Below are positions 45,901 to 59,800 of a stretch of 64,000 bases of DNA, one piece after another. The stretch is from the NCBI RefSeq assembly GCF_001949145.1, contig NW_019091444.1:59684-123683 (forward strand). Reading direction: 5' to 3'. Origin of the DNA: Acanthaster planci (lineage: Eukaryota; Echinodermata; Asteroidea; Valvatida; Acanthasteridae). The notes under the pieces were generated by a model that was not told where the DNA came from, did no database searches, and was given only the letters and a program-made list of their open reading frames with translations. Both the position numbers and the translations under genes were made by a program. Within the stretch, counting starts at the first letter, position 1. Each line of letters begins with the position of its first letter.

Positions 45901-48900
45901 AGCAGGCCTTCTAAATTAAACAGGGAAGTCTACCACATCCCACTACCCATGGCCCTAGACTCCGGCCGTGTCCGAAACGGGCTTCCATAGCTACGGGTAC
46001 GTCTATTGTCTACGCGTCTCCATGCATTTCTAATGGAGTGAAGACCTAGACCAAGCTCTAGACAAGAGATTGTCGGACGCAGCCTATGAGTGTTTGTTAC
46101 ATTGGGTCTGTGCATGCACTATCGAGGGATGTCAAAGCCACAATGATACCACACATGTAGCTGCGGCAGAGGGCTGTAGCCATGACATCAGCCAATGGCC
46201 TTTGGGGCCATTTTTTCCAAATGTGGCTGTGCTTCCAGCTTTCGTGTGGTCTCTAGGTCGAAGTTTTGGGTCGTTCCATGAGGTTGGCTGTGACTGTGTC
46301 CTTGTTACATCCAAAACTGTTACCACCTGTCATGACCTGTAGAGTAGGTCATTTACTCTGTAAAAATAACACACACCTCTGTATCCAGCCTTGTATAACA
46401 ATGTCAATTTGGAATCCACATGCAGGAAAATAGCTGTTCATTTTTACGGAACCCATGTAGCAATGGACATCGTCGCAAGTTGTGCCCCAACCTCATGGAA
46501 TGACCCATTCAACAAATTAAAAATAGGGCCTACTCTAAGTTACGGCCTCATGTCCTGGGTTTTGATGATGTCACTGAAGCTGAAAGAAGGCTTTCTAAGT
46601 GGAGGTCTTAAGGTCTCCTAGGGATGAAGTCTGTTGATTAAGTCAAGATTTGGAAACCTCTCGTGTGCTCTCTGTCCATAGCAAGAAAAAAGGCATTTGC
46701 GCATAATGGCTGTGATATTTTTCAGCCATTTAACATGGTGGACATGTACTTATCGCAGACTCTAACAAAACAGTGGCCCTTGTAGGAAGATTTGGTAATT
46801 CGGTGGATATTGATTCAGTTTTGGTTGGTCTTTCAGGGTCTAGACAATATCAGGGAAGAAGTTGAAGATACCTCGGAGCCATTGATTGATGGCGTCTACG
46901 GACACGGAAGGTAAGAGCGAAGTGAACAAAATAGTTCATGTGTCTTTAAGAAATCCATCTCATCAAACAAGGAAAGAGGAATACATGCACCTTTGTAGAA
47001 ATTGTAGACATTAGCTTAACTTTGTCTTCTGGGTGACTTTGCAGAGTTCTCCCTCAAGATCTTCTATTGAGCAGAAACTCTTGATTTGAAATTGTATGCG
47101 TTAGTCTTTCAAGGGGTGTCAAGCCCTTTACGAAGCATTGATGGTGGGGTTCTACTGTCTTCGATCCTGCAAAATCCTCCAAATATATCCTGGTGGATTT
47201 TCTAAAGTTGAGGAAAGTTCAGGGATGATGGAGATATTATTTCAAGGACATGGTGGTCTCAGATGGAATCAAATATCTTGTCTATTGAAAAACTTTTCAT
47301 GTTTCTGTAGAACAATTTTTAGTCCTAAAACTGCAAATCTGCCCAAGTATAACAAGGTTTCTCCACTTTTTTAATTGATGTTGGACAGAGGTATCAATTT
47401 GTTGAGGCTTATGTTGAGAATGAAATATTTGCTATACGTTTACCGGCAAAAATGCGCAGAAAGTCTGAGAAATGGAAGTTGATGCTTTTGTAGTTGGCAC
47501 ATTGTATCCAGTTCGTGAGTGACTTCATCATACACGCCGATACGCCATGATTTGCAGGCTCCCATAGGACGATCACTGAAGTAAAGTTGTGCATTAACTT
47601 ACGGTTCCATGGTAAATGCCGATCAATACATGTAACTTCATCTGCAGTTCATGTGCATTGGGCATGGTTTAAACTGAAGTGACGTCACACTTTTGAACCA
47701 GGTGGCTTTCTTGAATACATGTACGATAAATATCCGATGATTCCATCCAACGATGAGCCAGCTAAACCTTTACTTTTTCGTGTATTCGTCGTAGGATTTC
47801 CCTTACTTGAGCTTGTTTTTGAGCAAAATGTTGTTTTTTTGTCTTGGTTTTAATTCAAGTTATTTCCTGATTTTGTTTTGCTGCAGCCAAAGTCTTATCA
47901 ACCTTATGCTTACGGGTAGTGCTGTCTCAAACGTCTTTGACAAGGAGAAGGAAGTCGCCGGTCTGCGTGAGTCCAGCCAAGTTGTTCCTTCCGAGTAGTC
48001 AGATCTTTTATCAAGGCTGAGCCTTTTGTGAAGGCTGCACATGGCCTAATCTTGTCAAGGTTTTTTAATTTTCTGCAAAATCTTAGCGCCATGTTGAGTG
48101 ACTAAATAGTCTTTAATCATTTATGCCACTTACAAATTTACCACATCTTCAATTTTTTAAGCATGCATTCTAAATAACAAGTTTTTCAATTCCTCTAAAT
48201 CTAGAACTATTTTGCATTTGTGGAGTTAATTATATGACGATAGTTGTGATTGCAATTTTGAAAGTCTTTCTTTTGACTTGTTTTTACAGAAATGAAAGGC
48301 ATTTGTCAGCAGAGCAACGTAGGGTTCTTGACTCTCCTGGAAAACCTAAGATACTGCGAGGTACGACCCTGACTTGTCGCTAGAAATCTTTTACTTGTTG
48401 TGGAGGGTGTATTTTATTCTAAATCAATTATAATTGGGACTTTTAACATCCGGAGTCATGCCCTTGCGACACATGGTGAAGCCTACTGTATTCTTTTCCA
48501 TGTTTTTTCTCTCCGTGTCTGACGTCAGGTTGGTGCATTCTTGAAGAACCCACGAAAGCCTATCTGGGTAGTCGGCAGTGAGACGCACCTAACTGTCTTA
48601 TTCTCTCAGGTAAGCCAGCAAATTCAAAAAGAAAAATGAACCTCATGAATGTCTTAAACACAGAAAGTCGTCCTTTGAAATAGCTGTCAGATTGAGATGT
48701 TGTGGCTGTGAAGTAAACCACAGCGTATCGTTTCAACAAGGATCCAATTGGTCCGTTATCCATGTCCGACTAGTGTCACCCCAAGTCCCAGCCTGTGTGG
48801 CAACCTCAGATCAGAAAGTGAATCTCTCCTCGTTAGTCTTGATGCCCACGTTTTTGCGGGTTTAGCTGAGCTGAAATAACAAAAACATAATGCCTTGCAG

Positions 48901-51826
48901 TTTGGGACCAGAAAGTGTGAAGGCCCTGACTCCGAAGTGACCATTGGAGTTAGGCTCTGACAGCTGTACGTCGTACGGCTGGAAGGAGTGTCAGTTGAGC
49001 AGTGTTACGGTCAAGTCTACCTCAAGCCCTTTCACAAGTCTCGGTCACAAGACCAGTCACCAAGGAACAGGGTGAACGATAACAAAGGAATGCTGTTATC
49101 ACAGCTGGTTTGAATAGCTCGGAACTTGACTCGTGACCAGATGACTTGTGACAGCACCGCCATCGGCTGCCTGATTGGCAGGTGCGTCGACTGTCCGGAA
49201 GTTTTAGACTAACAAGTGATGGCGTCAACGGTCATTGGGTTTTCACAGGAAGAGACGCTGGTCGCTGAAGAGACTGAATGGGAGCGCGCTCGCCGGATCT
49301 TCAGCATGTACGACACGGAGGGGAGTGGCTTCATCACCACTATCATGTTGAAAGAAGTACTGGATGCCCTAGGACTTGCCACCATGCCGGAATAGTGAGT
49401 TCAAATAGTCCCATTCATCCCTTGGTAGTGTCACCAGTTTCACAGACTGCAGTCAAAGTCCTATACGCAGTCTCTCGGTGAGAACTGCTTGGTGAATATC
49501 GTTGATGTCCCAAATTGACACGAGGTTATGGAATGAGTTTGGTTCCCCCAAACTGGCAAATGCAAGCCTGCCGTGGCAATACCAATCTGAGAATAAACAG
49601 TTTGAAAGGTTTGCCTCAAATTTTTTTTTCTATGCCAAAAAAAAAAAAAAAAATTGTGAACTTGGGGAAATGAAGATGGTGCAAATTTATGAAAGAAACG
49701 TTCTTAGTGCACACACAGCCTAATGTGTATTTGCCTGCAACCGGGGACTCCCTATTGTTCCTCTTTTGTTTGTACTTTATCGTTTTTTACAAGACCACCC
49801 ATATGTTTTGTACACAATTGAAGACCACCCATATGTTTTGTACCCAGTTGTCAATCGGGGACCCTCTGTCAACCGGGGACCTTATTGTCCTCTATTGTTC
49901 AGGGTCCCCAATTGAATGCAGGCACAAACTCAGCCTTACAGTACTTGGGTTGACACCCAAGTAGGTGTCATTTTACATTGTGCATATGTGGCACATACTT
50001 GGGTACCTCGGAGTGTCTGTCTGTAGCTAGGATCAGTGCTTTCTGGTGGAACTCAACATGTAATATTGACCTCCATTTAACACTGTTCTGTTCCAGTCTG
50101 GTGCACTTGTATTGGCTCCGTGCATGAACTAATGAGGGAGTGCCTTAGCCAAGGGATAATCCGTTCTTTGGGCCATGCGGGGTCAGATTTTCCCTTCTCT
50201 AAGTTTCCCTAGTTTGATTGATGAATGGTCCTGGTTTCTCATCGGTTGACTGGTTTATCCTCTGCCTCCCTCATTGGTCCATTTGTTCTCACTTCCGCAT
50301 ACTAAATGTTCTGATTGGTCGATCTTTTCTTCCCAAAGTGTTGAATTTGTGAAGCAGCGCTTGGACCCTGACGACTTCGGTGTCGTTCTCCTCAACTCCT
50401 TCATGTCCGAGTTTTTCCCTAACGAGGTTAGTCTTAAAACAAATCACTCCTTCCCTGATGGTTTGTTGGGTTTCTTGATGTCATGCCAGACTCATATCGA
50501 CATGTTAACTCAAATCAACCAGTTGATCTTGGCAGAATAATGACAAGGACATCTGCACTGGAAAGCAGAAGGTCGTAGCTTCCATTCCAAAAGCTGCTTT
50601 ATTTTTCAATTGGAACCTCTGTGAAGGAAAAACCTCGGTGTATGTATATAAATGTTATAATTAAATGAAACTTCAAACTTCACCCTAAAAGAGCCATTGG
50701 GTGAAATTCGCCTCCCTTGACAGTCTTCTGATAGCACTGCAGTGCATTTTTCAGGAGCTGAGCCTTGAGGACTTTTAAAGTGTAACTCTTTGGTGTCGTT
50801 TTGGCAGCAGTTTTGTGAAAATCTAACTTGTCTTTCAGGCGCAGTGCCCATTTTTCCGAGACAGGTCAGCCAAAAATGTATACTTTTCACTGCAGTGCTC
50901 GATGCAAGTGGGCCATCAGGCCTGTCGCCGTGAATTTCAAATGATCGTCACAAACTTGCATGCCAACTTAGAAAACTCAAACTTTGCAGAGCCTAGTTCT
51001 TCCCCTCCCCGCTGTGAGATGGGCCAAAATAACCAAGCTCTTTAAGGCTCGAACTCGTGGTTTGCAGAGGTGCACAGCGTGATGGTGAATGTTATCTTTT
51101 TTGTGCTGCCAACAATTTTTTCACGCTTCCCGGCGACGTTAACGTCAGACTTATTGGCAGGTGAAGTGAGCGAATTTTGTTTTGTGTTGCAGCCGGATCG
51201 GATCATTCCTGAGTACTTTACAGTTTATCACTACAACGGCCTAAAGAGATCTTGCCCCAACAGACAGGTAGGCTAAGAATATTGACTAAATTCAAAATGC
51301 CTAACAGTTTGCATACGATAACATTTAATCTGAACTTTTTATGGTGCCAAACACAGACTCTCCCCAAGTCCCATTGAATGAATGGATGAATCTTCATCAG
51401 CTGTGGGGTTGTAACCCATAATCTGAATATCGTAATTCCAAAAGGTCTCATTTTATCAGATTGAAAAGAGACTGATCAAGTCTGTGTAAGACTACAAGCA
51501 TGTCAAATTTCATCGGAGTCTGTTACTCTTGGGCCGAGATCCTAGAAAAAGGATACCCAACCCACCCAGACTTTGACACGGTCGGCTCTTTAGAAGGGTT
51601 TTGTCTAGTACGTTAAGAGTGCATTTAGCTCAATGTCGTGTACGTGACAAAGGCATACCTGCTCCCTCTCCTGCAGGTTGCCTACGTGGAAGGGCGGGCC
51701 TGCATTCCAGACCCCAGTGAGCTGACCTGCCTTAGTGATGCCACCCCCATCAAGAGCTGCCTCCGCACCAAGTGGCCCACCTTTGAGGTGGAGTGGAAAG
51801 ACAATGCAAACCCCTCCATCATCTGA
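42934..51826 (+). CDS. MINDY3: MINDY3, K48-linkage deubiquitinase (447 aa, 12 exons)
   Basis: Exons: 42934-43057, 44362-44505, 45242-45437, 45751-45865, 46837-46910, 47887-47966, 48290-48360, 48529-48609, 49249-49394, 50339-50426, 51193-51267, 51677-51826. They sum to 1344 nt, frame intact throughout. Exon 4 uses a GC donor (AAG|gcaagt). MINDY-family cysteine peptidases trim K48-linked polyubiquitin in cytosol and nucleus; MINDY3 was earlier called FAM188A or CARP. The catalytic core is visible: [14 protein letters not shown] with Cys61, [41 protein letters not shown] and [12 protein letters not shown] with His288. The EF-hand loop at 317-328 ([12 protein letters not shown]) lacks the acidic residue at position 12, so calcium binding is doubtful. 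The C-terminus has [13 protein letters not shown] and [18 protein letters not shown]. Length matches the vertebrate protein (about 445 aa). The start follows a poor AATAATGG context but is the only ATG giving the conserved [10 protein letters not shown] start region. Confidence 0.96.
43827..44006. mobile_element. Inverted-repeat element in MINDY3 intron 1
   Basis: The left arm ACATTCGGGACTCTCGCAAA and ATGGTGGGTAGTAACCA is mirrored by TGGTTGCCACCCGCCATTTT and GCGAAACTCCCGGATG at the right. No coding frame is present. Confidence 0.7.
49790..49852 (+). repeat. Two-unit direct repeat in MINDY3 intron 9
   Basis: AAGACCACCCATATGTTTTG, then TAC.CA.TTG, occurs twice in tandem with a 29-base period. 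Confidence 0.8.
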
Positions 51827-51835
51827 GGTCTCCTC

Positions 51836-52016
51836 CCTCCCTGTGGAAAGGCTGCCCTCCTTGTGTTAGCCTTGCCCTCCTGGTGGGAAAAGCACCCTCC
51901 TTGTGGAAACCCCACCCGCCTTGTGGGAAACCCTACCCTCCTTGTGAAAAGCCCCAGCCTCCTTGTGAAAAGCCACGCTCTCCTTGTGGAAAGTGCCACT
52001 CTCCTTGTGAAAAGGT
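51836..52016 (+). repeat. CCTCCTTGTGGAAA minisatellite in the MINDY3 3' UTR
   Basis: About eight units of 20-24 bases, each with the core CTCCTTGTG.AAA plus GCC/CCACCC variants, start ten bases after the stop codon. The tract is open in several frames on both strands, but that follows from the repeat. Confidence 0.85.
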
Positions 52017-55000
52017 TGGAATTGGGTGGGGTCAAGACTGAAATGCACCAAGCTCATATACACTTACAGAAAAAAAAATGCACATATATCTTTACAGGCA
52101 TTGTGACCGCCCAAGCAAACTGTGTGGCAGATAAGAAACCCCGCAATCTACATAGACTTTGTGATTCAGTTTTGACAAACAGTTGTCAAACTGAGTGGCA
52201 TATAAGACGACTGTTGGTGAAAGTTGAACGTGATATTGGCATATGCTTTTAAAGAGCACACTTCGAAATATATACACCGGTAGTACGTCACTGGTGCACG
52301 AGATAGAGACTAGGAATAGAAATATTGACGGAATTTCATAGTTTGGGTTTCCTGCTCTGCAGATTTAACCAATCTACAGTTTTGTACGGCAACCGTACGT
52401 AGTCGAGGTACCCAGGGTTTATTTAAGTTATTTGAATTGTCTTTATAAACAATTTGTGTACACAGTTATAGCCAAGCCAGCTTGATCTGTATGTTAGCAC
52501 AAGAATTCAGACACGAAAATAACATGTAGCTGATGTCATTTTGTGAACAAAAGGCAATCATAAGAGCAGGATGACACGCCCCGTGCTGGATGCAAACAGC
52601 TAAATATAGTATGTCTTTGTACATGTATTCCAAAAATAGAAATAATGCACTGAGTAGGTCGGCCTGCTGCTGGGAGCAGACCTTTGTGTATCATGGATCG
52701 AGTGGACCGGAATTGCGGGTTACTCTAGTCGGTGTAAGCAAGCCACTTTAATGATGAGATTCCTAACTACATTGTTCTTTAACTGAGGCATTTTGATGTA
52801 CAGCTCATGCCAGAAGTTTTTTGCTGCAGAAAAAAAGTTGGAATTTCTTTAACCTACCCTCCGGGGTACTTTGGCTAGAAAGTCTGCCGGGCACACCAAG
52901 TCTGCATCATTTGTCAAAAGTGGCTTGGCTGCCCAGGCCCAGTGTGATAAGATCCAATAGGTCAACTTTCACCTAGGCCAAACAGCCTAGGAGTCTGTGG
53001 TTGCCAGTCACCACAAGATCCATCAGTGGCATCGTTCAATGGGACTAGCTCCCAATGTCTCAACACGGCCAGTTTGTTAAGTTGCTGTTAATTGCCCAGT
53101 GCGTCAGACTTTTTCACCTGATGCACAGTGCTGTGTCTGGCAATATGAGGGTTAATGTTGTTTGAGGTCAGTGCCAAGCACAGGTTATCAAGTCGCAAGT
53201 CAAGTCTCAAATTGTTCAAATAAACCGAGACGTAAAGCGTTTTCCTGTCATTATTCAACCCATGTTTCACCCTACCATAGTTGTAATGGACTTGACGTCA
53301 TTGGCGCGGCCACAACTCTTTGGCTTTTGCATTTAAATGGTTGTTGTTCATTCAAAGTTCTTTTTGGCGATGTTGTAAATTCATACCAAGATGCCATCAT
53401 AGATCACTTCCAGAGAACCATGGTTTATTTGTTACCCATTGGTCATTGGATTTGGAAACATGCGGAATTTTAAGTTTCAATCAAAAATACCTGCTGGACA
53501 GGCATACAAGAAATTGGTGTTTGTTTTCTGTTTTATTTAGCTTTTCTCTTTTTCCTTTAAAAAAATCATTAATAGTTTTGTAAGGATTCAGTCAGTTGAT
53601 TTGAAGTTGTTATTTATATGCCAAAGCGGTTTTTCGCTTTCTTAATACAGTGTATTCATTCAGAGGAAATATTGCACGTTGACTACTGCATGTATATTGC
53701 AGTGTGGCAGTTTCATTACTCTGAATGTGAACAGGCGTAGGATCGTATCGTAAGCATACCAAATATTGGTTTTAGTAGACATGTGCTATAAAGATGAATA
53801 GATATTTGGAACCAGCGTATACCAGGCCAGATTGTAGCAGACGCTTACATGTACAGGGAAAAGGCAGATATACTTGGTAGTTTATTCATATGAAGCATGT
53901 TTATGATGGAAGAATGGGACTTGCTTACCAGTGTTCACTGAAGGTCGAGGTAGTAATTTACTCACTTACAGACAGATAGGCGTAATCTGTGATGCGTAAC
54001 GGCCAAATTATATTCACTGTTTAATCATTTGTGTACAATACACATTAGAGTGCAGTACGGAGTTCCCTCTGAAGACATCCCTACTGATATGGCAAAATTG
54101 TAAATCCTGACATACGTGTTCAGTTTATCCCACCGCTGCCACCAAGAGCAGTGCGTGCCGTCCCTGAATTGATGTCAGGTCGGTGGAAGATGTTTCTGTT
54201 ATCTCTGTTTGGAAAATCTTGGGACAGATTCCATACATGGTATCTTGAAATCGTGTTTCCTCTTTTGTTCTATAAGAGAGCACTAATGCAGTGTTAATTC
54301 GTTCGATGACCACGCCTTATCTAGCTTTCACGTGTACACTACACATCTGTCTGTACAGTTCACAAAAGTTGACGGCGTTTCATATTCAGATTTGACCGTG
54401 GTTCATTATTGACACTCTAGTGATCACATTTTAGTGACGTCTGCGTGGAAAACTGGCCTATGGTAAAGGGAATGTTACTGTGTAACACTTATGTATGCCG
54501 CTCAAGGAAAGAGAAAGAAAAAGCGACTTACGCAACAACAGCATCAGCGCTGTCGTGATATACCAGGGAGTAATATGCAAAGTTTATACCAGTGCGACAT
54601 GTACATGTAGTGAGTTAGTTGAGTAGATGCGTTAATTAAGAATGGATTTTTTGTTAACGAATTTATTTCACTGTCATCTGCTGAACATGGACCAGAATTT
54701 TACCAAAACGCAGAATATTTGGGAGTATGTTCGTTCACAAACGATGCAAGAAATTTGCACTCGCCAAAAAAATAAAATCATTCACATCACGAAGCAAGCT
54801 TTGGTAATTGTACCCGTGTTATCAGTGTCGCATTCGCGTCTTTTGCGTCGCCTACAAATTCAGTTCGTTGTCTGGAAGCCTTTGCGAAACTCATTAAGTG
54901 AACAAACTTAAGGCTTCACGCGATGCATTTTGGTCGATACACATTTTCCACAATATTACTCGGTGCAATTCTCTACTCCTTTGACACCCTTTTCGTCAAG

Positions 55001-56691
55001 TGTTTTGAACAGCGCACTTTTCAGCATTTAAAAATGGCGGCACGTTTTTCCGGACCCAAAGGGGGCTCTTTCTTGTGCTCGGAAGACAGCGTTCGTATTG
55101 GGATGTTTGTGCGTGTGAAACTTGTATGTGCTTGCTGAAAACGTGTGAGGAAGGTTTGCTCATAGGCTTCCTGTCATCTATTGCATATCACGATCATCAA
55201 TCGCCAAATCAGGAAAAGTTAACACATATCAATCACCTTTTGTCCTGAAGTAGCTGTAAGGATGATTGAGGTTTCTCCCAGAATGACATCACGTGTTTGC
55301 TCACGATATGTGGAAATGTGCATCAGCATAAAAACCCTAAGGGCACCCAAATGTTCTTTAAAATGACAGACATTGAAAACAATGACTCATTTTCTAGAAC
55401 ATCAGAAATTACATCCTACAGAGACAGACCCCCCCCCAAAAAAAACTAACAAAGACAAACCTGTTTATTTCATTATTTATTAAATATTTTATTATATTTT
55501 ATTAAACGAGGTGGAGCAATGGGATATTACCCATTGCATGTTTACAAATGATCAATGGGAGGTATTGTACCACACCGAAGTATTTTTATTATTGATCTTT
55601 TTAGGAGAAAGGGGTGTTGAAAAACTGGTATGTCCTGCTGCAAGCATATCACCCAAACTTTAGGCCGCATAGCTGTTTGAGAAAAGTGCCATTTTCTGTT
55701 TCAGTGATTCTATCGATTGAGTTTCACTGACCTATTCCCACATTAAGCCTTCGCCATAGTGTACTGTAGTCATTGGTTACCATTCTCATGTAAACGACTC
55801 GAACAATTGACCAATCCACGGGCTCTTGAGAAATGCAGCCACCTGTGTCGACGTAAACCTCCTCCACGGAACAACAGCGTTTTATGTTGCTATATAGCGG
55901 TCTTGTGAATAGGAGATGCGCATGTACATTTGTTTGCACGATCAGTACGTTCTATTCTTCTAATATCCGAGCAGCAATTGAAATTCTGACGTCTTTCCAG
56001 TTTCCATGTGGATGGACCCGAATATTGACCTCTGAGAAACGAGCGTCGACGTCCCAGGCCTGTCCTGCAAAAGATCTGAGAAAGTTGTTTGAGGATTTGC
56101 CCACAGCGTGTAGACTGTAAATGAATGGGGCCACGAACATCGTCGTCATATTGTCGGTGGTGCAGGTCAACCTTCATCTTCAAAGTTGAAAATGACTGAC
56201 TCGAAAGTAACGGGAACCACTGGACGCATCCCTGCCCTAAATACAGACCTGTCGACACGTGAGCACGTTTGTACAATGTACATGTCGAAACGTGAGCACG
56301 TTCATACAATATTCACGCACATGTAGTTTGAGTGATCCACCTTGACACTTCATCCGGTTTCGATTCGTTCAATAGGAGAACTTGTTTTTGGTAATCGTCA
56401 AGGCCGATACCGTAAGTAACCGATCGCCACTAGTGAAAGAGCCTTACTATAGGTATTCTAGATTCGCCTCCACAGGGTTCGCCACAAAGGGAAACTTGAA
56501 TTACCACGAGACTGTTATGGTAACAGCGTGAACCGGACATACACATCGAACCATCATCGCCTGCGCTTCAACCATAGGTTAAGGTAGGCCTACTTGCTTC
56601 TTTGGTTCCTGGCCTAATGCGTTTGGCGAGTGGAACTCTGTACACCTGAAAACAAACTCCCCGCTAGCGAGTGGAAGCCCCTTTGTGTATT
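52017..56691. other. Intergenic region, MINDY3 3' UTR to patatin promoter
   Basis: The first part is presumably MINDY3 3' UTR; an AATAAA occurs near 53219. The rest has no supported gene. Small - strand frames at 55952-56170 and 55724-55939 lack a recognisable family or convincing splice pattern. Confidence 0.5.
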
Positions 56692-56699
56692 TAAACCTG
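56692..56699 (+). promoter_or_regulatory. Possible TATA box of the patatin-like gene
   Basis: TATTTAAA lies about 118 bases before the ATG at 56817, at a plausible distance for a start of transcription near 56725. It was judged by motif and position only. Confidence 0.35.
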
Positions 56700-56816
56700 G
56701 AGTTGAGAGCAGAAACTGTTGGCAAAATATGTGGTAAAGTCTCGGTTGGAAAGTTTTGGAGAGATTTTGGCGCGTGATCGAAAGACAAACAACCAACACC
56801 GGATTTTTGCCAAGCG

Positions 56817-59800
56817 ATGGGAGGGAAGAGCTCCAAAACGGATGTCGACGCCGTAGGCGGGTATTCCGTGGAAGACAGGGAGGATCCGTTGGTGGCTCAC
56901 CAGGGGGACGAAATCCCAGGGGAGTTTCATCGGAAGAGAGGGCAGAAATTCACCTCGCTCACCGTCACGAGTAACCTCACCACCTCACATAGCTCGCTCA
57001 GGCCCGGTAGGTATTTGTTTTCTCTCAGTTGCTCTCAATTGTCCAAAGTGGCAGTTTAAAAGTCAGAGGCCCGGCGAAACGCTGCTACCCCAGCATGCCC
57101 GGACAATTGTGTTTTTTAGCTATGGGGTTCTAGCACATGTAAGAAGACGTTCAATTCCCAAAGTGCCCACTGTCATTTTATGATTTAAGATCACTATCAA
57201 GAATAATATATGCAGCAGTATTTTAAAGTTTAAATAAAATTTAATAAAAATCCGTGACGATGTAGGGTTACGAAACTAACACCTTTTAAGAAGAGTACTG
57301 ATTATTTTGTCACCATGGACATGACAGAAAACGTAGCTGGATTTTAGTATGCATTGGCGCATACAAATTCACTTAGATCTCTATATAGGAAAGAATGCAG
57401 TGTCCCTACGAAGATTAAATATTGAAATCAATTAAAAATATTGATAGCGACTTAAATTAATAATAAATAACATTTTATAATAATTTTTATCACGCTGGTT
57501 CCTAAGCAGGTAACACCCAAATACCTATCAGAAATTCTAACCCCGTTCTAGATCTACTGGCCTTACTTACAAAACCAATTCCTGGCCTTTGTGGCATTCT
57601 TTCCCGAACAATATCTTAACTGCTCACAACTACGTCCCGGCAGGTGCTTGAAATATCCATGTATAAAACCACAATATCGCATTTGATGAAGCGGAACGGC
57701 TGCACAGAACTCCAACTGTATGACGTTCTACCGCCTTGAGCTGAGGTGTTTTCGTCACTTTTGTTGAAACATAACAGTGGAGCCATATTTAAACGAATGA
57801 TTGGTATCATTGAGGGCAGGTTATTGTAAGCTCCTTCTTGGACTTGGGTTTGAATCTCATCCGTGCATGGATAATTTTTCATCGTGCCCCTCCTGAGTCC
57901 CTATTTTGTAGTGTATTCAGTGAAAACATAATGCCCAAATTATTCACGTTTTTCTTAAACGTGACAAACATGGTGCACCGCCGTTGTCACACCCACAGTC
58001 ATTGGAAGATGATAATACTGAATATTGAACTAAAACAGTTAAAAACAACGCTGTAAAAACAGTGACACGCCTTATACTTTACCCCAACTGCAGATGTGTC
58101 CAAATGTACGAACCATTACCCAGAGCCATAACATAACATCATTGCAGACCCATTAATGACGCTACGATTGGGGTATATGCAGGAATTACATTCCAATTCG
58201 ACTTTTACTTCCTCCATCCTTTAACAGGCAGTGCTGCATCTTCGGTGGTAGGCAGCTACAAGGAGCCTATATTGACAAGTGTCAGGTTTGAAGACTTCGA
58301 GTACCCCTTCGAGAATGTGGTCTTTGAAGGAGGCGGTAATAAGGGACTGGCTTATGCCGGGGCCGTCAGGGTAAGACAATTGATCCATTCATGCTAGAAA
58401 CTGCGCATACCATCTCCACTTAATTCGAGTGTGTGTGTGTTTGCTAGTTTAGACTGCAGAGCCTAAACTTAAAGTGTAACCTTTAAGTACCACGAAGTAA
58501 ATTCACTGCCTCCGGGTTCAGCTTTTTCTGTATGGTTTTCTTATCTGGTTTTGTAAGTGGTAAATTGCAGGCAGCATTATTCCATTATCCACAAGGGTCA
58601 CGGTGGATTCAGGACCAAATTTTAGAGAGGGGGGCTCCAAAATGTTTTTTTTTATGACCAAACACTTTTCTCATGTAACCTGTTTCCCCGTTTTTTCCCC
58701 TGTAGGTTTGTTCTTGTCACATATGCCAGATAATAGTGTTCTGAACGGTTGCCTGTCGTCAGTGTAACTTTCAATATCACGAAGATATACAATGCCCACA
58801 TTTTATTTGCCGGTGAAGGTGCAGTCAAGCCTGTCGTACTGCATGCATACGGGTGCTGTTAATTTAAAATTCATTGGAGATTGCCAGCGTGGACAAATTC
58901 GGTTGCAAAGTAGGGCTTGAAAGGCTATCATCTGGCCACTCGAAGTCGAACGAGTACACAGGATTTCGTTTTCAAAAACTGTCCTTGGAGCGTCTCGAAG
59001 CCTGTCTGGCGGCTTTTACGACAAAGCCATCTCTAGATAATAGAGGCCGACATCTGTGCAAAGGAGAATAGTAGGATACCGTGAAGATTTATGCCTCACT
59101 CGTGGGCATTGACACACTCAACAGAGTACATGTATATTTACTTTCTCACTTTCTCTGAGTAAAGCTGATTACACTCCAGCGGTTATTCGCTTGTTCCACG
59201 TTTGCCTGGGCATGCGTACGAGACATCTGAACTACTTGACCACGGGCAGTCTGGCTATTTATTTTATTACACAACTGTCGGGGGATGAGCTGTGTACATT
59301 CCTGTTGGAAAATGGTGTTGCGGGTCTTGAACGGAGACGCGTCTTCATGCTTCGTGGAGGTTTCCCCATTGAAAAGTCGGACTTTACTTCCCCTTGAGTA
59401 AAGGCTACAATCGTAGCTCTGGAGGATTTGTGTAGAAAACTATTGCAGTTGGAGTGACAGGAGACAAGTCACTCTGGGAAGTGGCTGCAAAGCCAACTAG
59501 TGGATTCCATGCACACTTACGTTTTAACGCCAGCCCTATCCAAGTGATAAGGACACGGTCTCGTGGTAGGGTAATCGTCACCCCTCAGTGGGGTCATTTT
59601 CATGACTTCGTTTCGGTTGAAGGATGCCTACTAGCAAAGTAAGACCCTGATGTGACAATGGGTGCGATTTGTGGGCATTCAGGCGACGCGAACAGCGAAG
59701 AATTTTTTAGGGATACGAAGTGCTTAGGATCGGCTAAACCCTGAACACGAGCGCTATAGCCCCCTCTCGTAATGGGCCAGGCAAGACCATTCCAGAACAA

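Noticed and set aside
51682-52252. Several overlapping frames with repeated Cys/Pro or Arg/Gly motifs after MINDY3
   Set aside because: They arise from the CCTCCTTGTGGAAA minisatellite and overlap on both strands.
55724-56309. Overlapping - strand frames, including DVDARFSEVNIRVHPHGNW, as a possible gene
   Set aside because: No recognisable family, no consistent splice chain, and different frames compete over the same bases.
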